A DNA stretch of 16,859 nt from Alphaproteobacteria bacterium (GTDB lineage Bacteria > Pseudomonadota > Alphaproteobacteria > DAOWDM01). The stretch lies in the NCBI GenBank assembly GCA_030639035.1, contig DAOWDM010000241.1, forward strand, positions 1 to 16,859, in the 5' to 3' direction. The notes under the pieces were generated by a model. That model was not told the origin of the DNA, did no database searches, and saw only the letters and a program-made list of their open reading frames with translations. A program made the translations under genes and the position numbers. Of this stretch, positions 7,241-15,583 are shown one piece after another; the stretch's first letter is position 1; each line of letters opens with the position of its first letter.

Positions 7241-9298
7241 ATGGCTGATAAAAACAAGACATATCGTGATAACATCACAGGGAAACCTGTAGATATTGAA
7301 AATGCAATAGACGCATTTCAAGAGCTGAATAAATCCTTGAAAAAAGATTCCTTTGATTCTGTTTCTTTTCTTCAAAAGCTTATTCAGAGTTCTAGTGTTA
7401 CTCCAAACACAGCCGATTCAACTGATTTATGCAAAAAGCAGTTTGAGAAAATGGGCTTTACCACAGAAACTATGGTTTTTATCAATGATAAGAATGAAGA
7501 AGTTATAAATCTGGTAGCCTCATACGGCAACGGAGAGCCTCATACAGTTATATCAGGACATCTTGATGTTGTTCCTGCTGGTGATGCGAAAGAATGGACT
7601 TTGAGCAACGGCGACCCATTTGCTGGCAATATAATCAAAAATGAAAATGGTGAAGAAATCATAGTCGGTCGTGGTGCGGTTGATATGAAAGGACCTATAG
7701 TGTCTGCTATTGGTTCGGCTGTAGATACAATTGAAATGTATCCTGACGGACAAGAAAATTTCCCTGGAAAATTCACTTTCATTCTTTCAGGAGACGAAGA
7801 AACAGGCGGATTTTACGGAACTCGTCTTGTGTTAGAGGAGCTGGAAAAACGTGGTGAAAAAATTGACCAGTGTTTAGTAGCAGAACCGTCTTCACGTGAA
7901 CACAACTGCGATGAAGGAAAAATCGGCAGTCGTGGAATAATGCGAACAGATGTTCATCTAAATGAACAACAAACAGTAAAAGTTGGCAATGTAACGATAA
8001 AAGTTGACCTTGAAGGAAAGCAGGGGCATACAGGGCATTCTGGTGATGCAAATAATCCACTATGGCATCAAGCAAGACTCATAAAAACGCTTGCAAACCC
8101 AGTTACAGTTGATGGGCAAAAGATAACAGTAGTTCCTGTTTCTGCAAATGGGGCTTCTCATGCACGCAATGTTTCGCCTGAAGTTTCTTCTGTAACATTC
8201 TCGTGTAATCTTGATGCTCCTGAAAAAATTAAAAAATTAAATAAAGAAATCGAGAAAAAAATTGAGCAGTCCAAGAATCCAAATGGTCATAACAACGCAA
8301 AAATAAAAGTTTCATATGAATACAATTCTGAATGCAAACCTTGCGATATAAGCAAAGATAGCGAGAACAACCCTTTATATCGTGTAGCAAATATAGTTGC
8401 TGCTTCGGAAAAAACTCTGGATAAAGGAAACGAGCATTTTACAGATGCGACTCAGATGGTTCCTACCTCTATGAATGAAAAGTTGGTGCTTTTTGATTGC
8501 CGTTATACGGACGAATTTGATTCCGAAACTCTGCAAAAAGGCATATCCGACAGGCTTTTAGATGCTAATAATGGCTCTAAAGGTGTGGAAAAAATAGACT
8601 TCTACAATATGGCAGATGTTTTTTATTCAGCCCCTGAAAAAGAAATAAACGCTATATGCGATTCTATTGCTGCAGCTACAGGCAGGCAACCTAACAAGGT
8701 AACAAGCGGTGGCGGTTCTGACATGCGGTTTTTCAAATGCCCCGCCATAGAAATTGGTCCAAGAGACGCTACTATTCATGCGGTTAACGAGCAAATTCCT
8801 GTTGCTGCTTTAAAAGAAGTTCGGCGTATTTATTCAAGAGTTATGGGCGACATCTGCCGTGATGAGCAAGCTAGAAGACTTGGAGTAAACACAGACGAAT
8901 TACCTGCTGATAAAATAGACAAGCTAAAGAAAATCAGGACAATTCTTGGTGCTGATGAAAGCAGTGAAAACAAGGACATTCTTTACATAAAATCTGATTC
9001 AGAAAAAGGTAAAATAGTTGTTATTGAAAATGACGACACTGGTTCTGCTATCAAAGAAGCCAGAGAACAACTGGATTCAGGAAGTGATTTGCAAATACTG
9101 CATATTCCAAAAATCGAAAAATACAATATTGAAGGTTCAGGTCAATATTGGCAGATAAATGATAAAAACAAACAAGAAAATTTTGCTCGTTTTGCTCATC
9201 AGTATAGTGTTTTGCATCGGAAAGTTGCGAACAAGGACTTTGCAGATAAAAAGTTAGATGTTATGCACATTGCGACAATGAAGAACGGCAGTCGTTAG
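7241..9298 (+). CDS. DapE-like M20 family metallohydrolase with enlarged lid and extra C-terminal domain
   Basis: This is a di-zinc M20 (DapE/ArgE/carboxypeptidase G2) hydrolase, probably cleaving an amide or peptide bond of a small substrate in the cytoplasm; no signal peptide is visible. Active-site residues are all present: SGHLDV (His107, Asp109), GRGAVDMKG (bridging Asp148), GDEETGG (catalytic Glu186, Glu187), AEPS (Glu215) and TIHAVNE (His513). The lid signature GKQGHTGH (259-266) and TSGGGSDMRF (488-497) are DapE-like. However, the protein has 685 residues, against about 375 for DapE. The surplus is an approximately 90-residue insertion that looks like a duplicated lid unit, with a CKPC motif at 365-368, and about 145 C-terminal residues (540-685) that I do not recognise. 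The substrate is therefore open; succinyl-diaminopimelate is one option. The ATG lies in a small inverted repeat, CCATG-CTAA-CATGG (7231-7244). Confidence 0.85.
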   Translation: MADKNKTYRDNITGKPVDIENAIDAFQELNKSLKKDSFDSVSFLQKLIQSSSVTPNTADSTDLCKKQFEKMGFTTETMVFINDKNEEVINLVASYGNGEPHTVISGHLDVVPAGDAKEWTLSNGDPFAGNIIKNENGEEIIVGRGAVDMKGPIVSAIGSAVDTIEMYPDGQENFPGKFTFILSGDEETGGFYGTRLVLEELEKRGEKIDQCLVAEPSSREHNCDEGKIGSRGIMRTDVHLNEQQTVKVGNVTIKVDLEGKQGHTGHSGDANNPLWHQARLIKTLANPVTVDGQKITVVPVSANGASHARNVSPEVSSVTFSCNLDAPEKIKKLNKEIEKKIEQSKNPNGHNNAKIKVSYEYNSECKPCDISKDSENNPLYRVANIVAASEKTLDKGNEHFTDATQMVPTSMNEKLVLFDCRYTDEFDSETLQKGISDRLLDANNGSKGVEKIDFYNMADVFYSAPEKEINAICDSIAAATGRQPNKVTSGGGSDMRFFKCPAIEIGPRDATIHAVNEQIPVAALKEVRRIYSRVMGDICRDEQARRLGVNTDELPADKIDKLKKIRTILGADESSENKDILYIKSDSEKGKIVVIENDDTGSAIKEAREQLDSGSDLQILHIPKIEKYNIEGSGQYWQINDKNKQENFARFAHQYSVLHRKVANKDFADKKLDVMHIATMKNGSR

Positions 9299-9376
9299 TC
9301 TTTCTTAAGAAGCCAAAACTATTACAAGAATGGCAGTGTTTTTGTGCGTTCCCCTCCGCTGTCATTGCTGTAGATG

Positions 9377-10801
9377 TCAAGTAATTCGATGACAGCAAGA
9401 AAATAAAAGTTCTGAGCTAACAGAATCAAACACACTTTCCCAGTCTCCAGACTGCGGTTGACGAAACAGTTTTGCTGTTGGATACCATGGGGTTGTTTTG
9501 TCCTCTAGGCTATACCTCCAGTCAGCTCCATAAATGAGCAGTCCCCAAACAGGCACTCCTAATGCTCCTGCAAGATGAAAAGTTGCCGTATCAACTGAAA
9601 TTACCATATCCATTTGCATTATCGCATTTGCTGTATCAGCAAAATCAGTCAATTGGCTGGATATATCAATAATATTTTCAGCTTCTTTTATATCTTTGGA
9701 ATGCGAACCTTTTTGCATGCTATACAAGGTTACAGGAAACTTTTTTGCAATCTTCATAAAATAGGAAAAAGGGCAAGACCTGTCTCTAGGGGACATTTTG
9801 CCTGCCCAAACAATTCCTATTTTTAGTTTTGTTCCATCAGCAGGAGCAGGCAAAAAATTTCTTTTTTCCACTTTAAGATACGGAACATCTGCTGGAATGT
9901 TTTTATCTGTCGTACCAAAAACACGAGGCAAACTTAATAACGGCACTTGAATATCTGCACTAACATCAGCTTTCATGTCAACTAAATGGCTCACATTCAG
10001 ACATGAAAAAAGTCTGTGTAGACTTTGATGACATTCAAAAATGACTTTCCCGTTTTTTTTAAGTAGCATAGGAATATATCGTGCGAATTGTATTTGATCG
10101 CCTATTCCCTGTTCTCCTTGTATTAATATGGATTTTCCTTTTAAGTCCTCCCCATTCCAATGGGGAATATCCCTTTTTATGTATTTCGCAATAAATGCTG
10201 GAGTATTCCATCTGCATTCATACTGCTTGAAACCTTCGCTATAATCCCTGCACATCAACATAGCAGTTGCTCGGTTCATAAGCGTGTCGGGGTTGTCAGA
10301 TTCAAGCTCCAGAGCCTTGTTACACGCCTCTATTGCTTCATTAGGCTTGTTAAGTTCCAGCAATGACGCTCCAAGATTAGCATATGTAACGGCTCGGTCA
10401 TTAGATAGGTTGATTGCTTTTCTAAAGCATTTTTCAGCATCAGAAATTCTACCAATTTCGTGATAAACTGTTCCTAAATTATCTATATAATCTGGATTTT
10501 CTGGTTGAAGTTTTACAGCATATTCAAGATGCCTGCATGCCTTGTCATATTCTTTTGCTTTTTTAAAAAACAGCCCAAGACTGTCTTGTGCAGGAGCGTA
10601 TTCTGGATTTATTGAAGCCGCACTTGAGAAATATTTATAGCTTTTTTCAAAATTTTCATCAGATTGAGCAGCAAGTCCTAAAAGATGTAAAGCTATAACG
10701 TTTTCAGGTTCTTCATTTAACAAGCTTTCACAAATTTTTTCAGCTTCTTCTAGCAACCCTTCATTTAAATATTTTATAGCTAAATTTAAATAAGAATTCA
10801 T
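9377..10801 (-). CDS. TPR protein with C-terminal GT9-like (heptosyltransferase-type) glycosyltransferase domain
   Basis: This 474-residue protein combines about five tetratricopeptide repeats (roughly 1-190) with a GT-B glycosyltransferase half. The GT part shows QGEQGIGDQIQFARY (228-242), LKIGIVWAG (326-334) followed by SPRDRSCPF (337-345), and a donor-site segment VISVDTATFHLAGALGVPVW (400-419), all of the type found in GT9/heptosyltransferase-like domains. The architecture resembles FlmG of Caulobacter, in which a TPR part binds flagellin and a glycosyltransferase part modifies it; that link is an inference. ATG at 10801 overlaps the stop of the TPR-GT41 gene by ATGA, so the two are translationally coupled. 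It ends the flagellin-linked operon and converges on the M20 gene with a 78-base gap. Confidence 0.85.
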   Translation of the reverse strand: MNSYLNLAIKYLNEGLLEEAEKICESLLNEEPENVIALHLLGLAAQSDENFEKSYKYFSSAASINPEYAPAQDSLGLFFKKAKEYDKACRHLEYAVKLQPENPDYIDNLGTVYHEIGRISDAEKCFRKAINLSNDRAVTYANLGASLLELNKPNEAIEACNKALELESDNPDTLMNRATAMLMCRDYSEGFKQYECRWNTPAFIAKYIKRDIPHWNGEDLKGKSILIQGEQGIGDQIQFARYIPMLLKKNGKVIFECHQSLHRLFSCLNVSHLVDMKADVSADIQVPLLSLPRVFGTTDKNIPADVPYLKVEKRNFLPAPADGTKLKIGIVWAGKMSPRDRSCPFSYFMKIAKKFPVTLYSMQKGSHSKDIKEAENIIDISSQLTDFADTANAIMQMDMVISVDTATFHLAGALGVPVWGLLIYGADWRYSLEDKTTPWYPTAKLFRQPQSGDWESVFDSVSSELLFSCCHRIT

Positions 10802-13704
10802 AGCGTTGATGAAAGCTTTCCTGTTGAAACTTCGTCTTTTTTATCATCGGATTCAAAGCCAAACTCGTCCATTTCTTGGCTTTCCAATGATTTTATTTCA
10901 TATGTAGCTTCACCTTTGCACCAGTCTTTCCACATTTGACGGTACAATTTTTCTAAATTAGTTACAAAACGCTCTTCATTGCATAATGAAGAAGCTTTTA
11001 TTATTGACCGCAAATTTTTACGTAAATCAGATAATTTTTCTGTATCGGCTGCTGTTTTAACCGCCAGCTCTATATATTCATTTTCATTTTCTGCCACCAG
11101 ATATTCAAGACCAACTCCATAAAGAAGGCTTTTGCTAACTCTTGCAGAATGACGGTTTCCGTTAAAACATAAAGTCGGCACTCCCTGCCATAATGCTTCA
11201 CAGGTAGTAGTCGTGCCATTGTAAGGAAAGGTATCAAGACAAATATCTATTTGTGAATAAATTTCAAGATGCGAATACAAACTTGCCGCATAGTATTGGC
11301 ATGAGATTCTATCTAATTGTATTCCACAATCAGCAAATTCATTCGCAAGTCTTTCACGGATAGTTTCATCACCTAGCTGTTTAGACTTTAATAAAAGTTT
11401 GGAGTTTGGCACTCTTTTTAAAATTTCAGACCATGCTTTTACAACATTAAGTCCAAGTTTTGAAATATTATTAAACGAACCAAAAGTAATATAACCGTTT
11501 TTTTCAAAAGGCAGTGGAGCAACATCAGGAACGTTTTTTCCTGAAGGACGATAACAAAGGAAACTATCAGGCATACGAGCAAGTTTTTCGGTGTTTAATT
11601 TATCACTTTCACCAACAGGGTCTGTTTTATCATCAACAATACGATAATCCATAGCTGAAAGCCCTGTAGTATTCGGGTAGCCAATATAAGAAACCTGAAT
11701 AGGTGCAGGCTTGCATGCAAATAAAGGTAGCTTGTTTCCTGAAGTATGCCCAGAAAGGTCAACAAGAATATCTATTTTATCTTCACGGATAAGCTGCTGT
11801 TGCTCATTTGGTAGCAAACCGACGATATCTCGCCAATGATTAACCGCTTTTTTAGTTTTTATCGTCTGCTCATCTTCTGTTCGAGAATTAGAATAGCAGT
11901 AAGTTTCAAATTCTGATTTGTGATGACCCTCGATAATTGGAAGACTAAAATAACTAACCGAATGAGAACGAAAATCACCAGAAACATAACCAATACGTAA
12001 AGGTCGTTCAGGATTGCGGTTATTCATATGCGGGTAATCAGTGTCTTTAATAGAAACACTGTTTACTTTTTCCCAATATTTATGAGCCTCAAATAATTCT
12101 TCATTTGAAATTTTCGGATTATAATGAAGAAAGAAAAGATAATTACTATGAATCTGCGGAATAGGTTCTTCTGTTATTTCTAATATTTTTTCATAAGCAT
12201 GTTTTGTTTCTTCTGCCAAACCAATATCACTGCTAACAAGCCCAAGCATATTGAGATAACACACTTTTTTACCGTCTTTTTCTATTGCTTCCTTAATCAG
12301 AGAAAGACTTTTTGAGTATTTTTTTTCTTTCCATGAAATCACGCCAAGACTGAATTTTGCAGAACCATTCTCTGGGTCAATTTCAAGAATACGATTAAAA
12401 GCATCAAAAGCTTTTTTCAGTTTATTGCCTATATAATAAGCATGCCCAAGATTATTCCATGCTTCCAAATATTCAGGTCTTATTTTGACGACCTGTTTTA
12501 GCATCTCAATTGCTTTTTCAATATCATTTATTTTAATCAATAAAGCACTGTAGTTATTGTATGCTTCAGGTAGTTCATCATTTTCAGAAATGGCTTTTTC
12601 AAAACATTCAATTGCTTTTTTTCTGTTTTTTAAATCAACATAAACAAGCCCAAGATTGTTATAAATACCAGCATCTGCTTTTCCAAGAGCAATTACTTTG
12701 TCAAATAAAGCTATAGCTTTATTGTATTTTTTTGTTTTTCTAAGAACTCCTGCATAATTGTTTATAACAAACACATTGTCAGGAGCGGATTTAAAGGCTT
12801 TTTCAAAACGTAGCAGAGATTTTTCAATATCTCCTCTATCTTGCAAAATAAGGGCTAAATTATTATTAGCATTGACGTGATTAGGAGACAAAGAAATGGC
12901 TTTTTCATATACAGAAACGGCCTCATCGTCTCTGTTTAAAGAAACAAGAATATCGGCAAAAAGACTAAGAGAGGTAGCATTATCAGGAGTCAGCAAAAGA
13001 CATTGACGAATCGAATATTCTGCATCTTTCAGATTATCAAAATCTTTTTGAATAATAGCAAGATTGTTCCATGCATTAGCAAAATCAGGTCTTATTTCAA
13101 TAGCTTTCTTAAAAGCTTTTTCCGCATTTTCTGGTTCTGAATTTTTAAGCAGAGCTATGCCGAGATTCTCCCAGCATTCCACATCATTCTGCACTAAGCT
13201 AACAGCTTTATATGCCATTTCCACGGCTTTTTCATAAGATTTCTTTTTTTGAAGAGCAACTGAAAATCCACGATAAGCATCACTATCAGGATTTATTTTA
13301 ATAGCTTTTTGAAAATATTTTACACTAGCCTCAAATTCGCCCTGAATAGCCAGCACATTTCCAAGACTGCATAAAGCAGCCGATAAATCTGGCTCAAGTT
13401 CAAGAGCTAAAAGAAAGCTCTTTCTGGCTTTTTCATACTTTTCTGCACCAACAAAAGCATTTCCAAGATTTACATGATAAAGAGAAACAGACGCATTTAA
13501 TTCTATGGCTTTTGAAAGAAACTCTATAGACTCATCGAACAAAGATTGTTTTAATTTAACAACTCCAGCTAGATTATATGCATCAGGATCTTCTGGATTC
13601 ATATCCAAATATGATGTAACAAAGAAAAAAGAACTATCCAAATCCCCCGACTGCAAAAAGCCTATAGCTTTAGAGAGCAGTGGAGATGCAGCATAATCAG
13701 CCAA
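10798..13704 (-). CDS. TPR-rich GT41 (SPINDLY/OGT-like) protein O-glycosyltransferase
   Basis: The 968-residue protein has about 15 tetratricopeptide repeats in near-perfect 34-residue register (about 5-515), then a GT41 domain (about 567-925) and a charged, probably disordered tail. GT41 enzymes move a sugar from a nucleotide sugar to Ser/Thr of proteins. Family motifs are clear: RIGYVSGDFRSHSVSYF (570-586, His581), ILVDLSGHTSGNKL (646-659), IQVSYIGYPNTTGL (669-682) plus DYRIVDD, FGSFNNISKL (741-750, Lys749 as the probable donor-phosphate Lys) and LDTFPYNGTTTTCEALWQG (823-841). The start is TTG at 13704, supported by GGAG seven bases upstream; the first in-frame ATG (codon 35) would cut a TPR. 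It follows flaF by 42 bases, so flagellin is the obvious candidate substrate. The donor sugar is unknown. Confidence 0.92.
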   Translation of the reverse strand: MADYAASPLLSKAIGFLQSGDLDSSFFFVTSYLDMNPEDPDAYNLAGVVKLKQSLFDESIEFLSKAIELNASVSLYHVNLGNAFVGAEKYEKARKSFLLALELEPDLSAALCSLGNVLAIQGEFEASVKYFQKAIKINPDSDAYRGFSVALQKKKSYEKAVEMAYKAVSLVQNDVECWENLGIALLKNSEPENAEKAFKKAIEIRPDFANAWNNLAIIQKDFDNLKDAEYSIRQCLLLTPDNATSLSLFADILVSLNRDDEAVSVYEKAISLSPNHVNANNNLALILQDRGDIEKSLLRFEKAFKSAPDNVFVINNYAGVLRKTKKYNKAIALFDKVIALGKADAGIYNNLGLVYVDLKNRKKAIECFEKAISENDELPEAYNNYSALLIKINDIEKAIEMLKQVVKIRPEYLEAWNNLGHAYYIGNKLKKAFDAFNRILEIDPENGSAKFSLGVISWKEKKYSKSLSLIKEAIEKDGKKVCYLNMLGLVSSDIGLAEETKHAYEKILEITEEPIPQIHSNYLFFLHYNPKISNEELFEAHKYWEKVNSVSIKDTDYPHMNNRNPERPLRIGYVSGDFRSHSVSYFSLPIIEGHHKSEFETYCYSNSRTEDEQTIKTKKAVNHWRDIVGLLPNEQQQLIREDKIDILVDLSGHTSGNKLPLFACKPAPIQVSYIGYPNTTGLSAMDYRIVDDKTDPVGESDKLNTEKLARMPDSFLCYRPSGKNVPDVAPLPFEKNGYITFGSFNNISKLGLNVVKAWSEILKRVPNSKLLLKSKQLGDETIRERLANEFADCGIQLDRISCQYYAASLYSHLEIYSQIDICLDTFPYNGTTTTCEALWQGVPTLCFNGNRHSARVSKSLLYGVGLEYLVAENENEYIELAVKTAADTEKLSDLRKNLRSIIKASSLCNEERFVTNLEKLYRQMWKDWCKGEATYEIKSLESQEMDEFGFESDDKKDEVSTGKLSSTL

Positions 13705-13746
13705 GTCTCAACTCCATTAAATTAGCTAACAATAAAAATAGAATTT

Positions 13747-14154
13747 TTATTCCCGAGACGAAACTTCTTGAGGAACTTCTTCATTATTAGAACGCAAACC
13801 AGCGGCAAGATTACGGTTGATATTTATCAGAACTTCTAAATCTTTTGCCTCATTAGTACGCATTGCTTTCATTGTCTGCTTATCAACAAAAAGACTAAGA
13901 CTTAAAACATTAGCTTTAATTTCTGGGGGAAGTTGATTTTCTTCTTCTGTAATATCAGCCTGAACAATAGTCCACAAAAGATGATTAAAACGTAAAGCCT
14001 GAGAAAAAGCTTCTTTGTCTTCATTTTTTTCTTGTGCCTCAGAAAGCATCACAGCTGCTTTAGTGAAAGCCATAGCTTCTACCTCTCGTGGAGAAAGGTT
14101 TGCCATATTATCTTTCTGTGTTTGCTGATATGCACCGATACCTTTTTTAGCCAT
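13747..14154 (-). CDS. flaF: Flagellar biosynthesis regulator FlaF
   Basis: FlaF is an alphaproteobacterial cytoplasmic protein needed for flagellin synthesis or secretion; in Caulobacter it works against FlbT. The 135-residue product has the family start, AYQQTQKDNMANLSPREVEA (8-27), an alpha-helical middle containing the typical RFNHLLWTIVQADI segment, and LPPEIKANVLSLSLFVDKQT. A short acidic tail follows. The ATG at 14154 overlaps the end of flbT by 8 bases, which indicates translational coupling. The flaF-flbT order next to flagellin matches other Alphaproteobacteria. Confidence 0.93.
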   Translation of the reverse strand: MAKKGIGAYQQTQKDNMANLSPREVEAMAFTKAAVMLSEAQEKNEDKEAFSQALRFNHLLWTIVQADITEEENQLPPEIKANVLSLSLFVDKQTMKAMRTNEAKDLEVLININRNLAAGLRSNNEEVPQEVSSRE

Positions 14155-14539
14155 TATTTAAAATCTCCGTTTCATAAGCAATAAGTTTTTTACAGACTTT
14201 CAAAGCCTTATAGTGATCACCTTCAATAATCCTATGCGACATTTCAACCATCAAATTAACCCCATCATCATCAATTGGAGTTAAAAGCAACTGTCTTATC
14301 AATAGAAAATAAAAATCGTGAAAGACCTTTTCCTTACTTGGCTCAACATACATACTCAAAATAGCAAAATAAAGCTTTTTAGCAATTGTGTCTGCTTCTT
14401 TTTCTGTAATAATATCTTTTTGCCTTAAGACAGGTACATGGTTTAAAATAACAAACTCCGCCTTAGTAGGACCATTACATAAGACGGCTGTTCCAACTAA
14501 AACTTTTTCGTTTGGTTTCAGGCTAAGTTTTAGAGGCAT
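14147..14539 (-). CDS. flbT: Flagellin mRNA regulator FlbT
   Basis: FlbT is a small RNA-binding regulator; in Caulobacter it binds the 5' leader of flagellin mRNA and promotes its decay when assembly is blocked. The 130-residue product opens with the diagnostic MPLKLSLKPNEKVLVGTAVL and continues with a recognisable VLRQKDIITEKEADTIAKKL segment and a helical C-terminus. ATG at 14539 lacks a strong ribosome site (AAAG only), which fits low expression compared with flagellin. It is the first gene after the flagellin terminator and overlaps flaF. Confidence 0.93.
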   Translation of the reverse strand: MPLKLSLKPNEKVLVGTAVLCNGPTKAEFVILNHVPVLRQKDIITEKEADTIAKKLYFAILSMYVEPSKEKVFHDFYFLLIRQLLLTPIDDDGVNLMVEMSHRIIEGDHYKALKVCKKLIAYETEILNNG

Positions 14540-14630
14540 TTTAAACTTTCTTTTTACTAAATTGATACAAACAAATTATTCTCTCTTTTAATATTAGTCC
14601 AGAAACAATTTCTTTTTAATTAACAAAAGC
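14540..14630 (-). promoter_or_regulatory. Short AT-rich gap before flbT; no convincing promoter
   Basis: The 91 bases between the flagellin terminator and flbT are very AT-rich. The best promoter-like pair I find on the minus strand is TTAAAA, 18 bases, TATCAA, which is weak. flbT could be expressed from this site or by read-through of the terminator. Confidence 0.2.
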
Positions 14631-14661
14631 AAAAAAAAGCGGCAACTTTCGCCACCGCTTT
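14631..14661 (-). terminator. Intrinsic terminator after flagellin
   Basis: Read on the minus strand, AAAGCGG (14661-14655) pairs perfectly with CCGCTTT (14642-14636). An inner stem of three G-U wobbles and one C-G pair is closed by a GAAA tetraloop. An eight-base T tract (14638-14631) follows the stem. It begins 23 bases after the flagellin stop, so most flagellin transcripts should end before flbT. Confidence 0.9.
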
Positions 14662-14684
14662 CTTTATAACAATTAAGCACCTGC

Positions 14685-15554
14685 CTAGAATAGACGAAGC
14701 ACACCCTGTTGGGATTGCTGAGCCATACTAAGAGCAATAGTACCAAGTTGCTGACGAGTCTGAAGAGCAAGCATATTAGCTGATTCTTCATTAAGGTCAG
14801 CACTAACAAGTTCAGAAGCACCACCAGTAAGAGTGTTCACAAGGTTCTCTGTAAATTCTTTACGAATTTCAAGCATAGATGCGTTAGAACCAAATGACTG
14901 AGCTGTTGTACGAACTGTAGTCAAAGCAGAATCAATCTGATTCATTGCTGTTGTAATATTCGCAACGTAATTACCAGCTGAAGCCCATTCAGTAGCACTA
15001 GGAGCCTCACCAGCAGTAGCAGCAGCACCGCCAGATAAAACACTAAGACTTGTAGAGTCAGAAGCAATACCTGCAATTGTCAATGTACGAGATGTTGATG
15101 CCTCACTAAATTTAACAGTAAGAGTATCAGCACCGCTTTTCACAAGGTTAATACCGTTATAAACGGAATCATCAACCAAATGATCAACCTGATCACGAAG
15201 GTCATTAAACTGTGCACGAAGTGTTTCACGAGCAGTAGAATCTGCAGCATCTGTTGATTTAGCAGAAGAAGCAACAGCTTTCATCTGCGAAAGGATATCT
15301 TCAACACTTTCAAGAGAAGTAAGAGCGGTACTAATCTGGCTAATACCTTCCTTAATACCGTCTTTAATTGTGTTAAGATCGCTTGCACGATTGTTAAGAT
15401 TACGAGAAGTAAAAAACGCCATAGCATCATCAATAGCACTATTAACTTTTTTACCCGTAGACAACCTGCTCTGCGTACGATCAATCAATCCTGTTGTACG
15501 TTGTAGAGAAAGTAGATTTGACCGCGTTGCGGCAGATAAATTTACTGTAGACAT
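14685..15554 (-). CDS. Flagellin
   Basis: This is the flagellar filament subunit, exported through the flagellar type III system. The 289-residue protein is short, lacking large outer D2/D3 domains. The N-terminal D0/D1 has RLSTGKKVNSAIDD (30-43). The C-terminal D1/D0 has ADLNEESANMLALQTRQQLG (252-271) and ends in VLRLF. The central 139-192 stretch is rich in Ser, Thr, Ala and Gly and is the probable surface-exposed part, so it is a candidate for O-glycosylation. There is no cysteine. The ATG at 15554 has a strong ribosome site, AAAGGGG (15568-15562), seven bases upstream. Its leader and terminator make it a separate, highly expressed single-gene unit, followed by regulators and glycosyltransferases. 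Confidence 0.97.
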   Translation of the reverse strand: MSTVNLSAATRSNLLSLQRTTGLIDRTQSRLSTGKKVNSAIDDAMAFFTSRNLNNRASDLNTIKDGIKEGISQISTALTSLESVEDILSQMKAVASSAKSTDAADSTARETLRAQFNDLRDQVDHLVDDSVYNGINLVKSGADTLTVKFSEASTSRTLTIAGIASDSTSLSVLSGGAAATAGEAPSATEWASAGNYVANITTAMNQIDSALTTVRTTAQSFGSNASMLEIRKEFTENLVNTLTGGASELVSADLNEESANMLALQTRQQLGTIALSMAQQSQQGVLRLF

Positions 15555-15583
15555 GATATAACCCCTTTCTAGGTTTTAAAACA

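Noticed and set aside
7540..8075. Minus-strand frames opposite the M20 gene
   Set aside because: The plus strand encodes the conserved metal-binding motifs throughout this stretch, so the antisense frames are shadows.
9358..9396. Inverted repeat GCTGTCAT / ATGACAGC as a terminator between the converging M20 and TPR-GT9 genes
   Set aside because: The loop is 23 bases, one arm is inside the TPR-GT9 coding end, and no T tract follows on either strand. The repeat may be chance.
10798..13704. Recurring DNA words such as AAAGCTTTTT across the GT41 gene as a nucleotide repeat array
   Set aside because: They follow the 34-residue TPR protein period (Lys-Ala-Phe codons) and diverge otherwise; this is protein repeat structure, not a DNA element.
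14594..14824. 76-residue minus-strand frame over the flagellin 3' end and terminator
   Set aside because: It runs out of frame through the conserved flagellin C-terminus and the terminator; its leucine-rich translation is a frame artefact.
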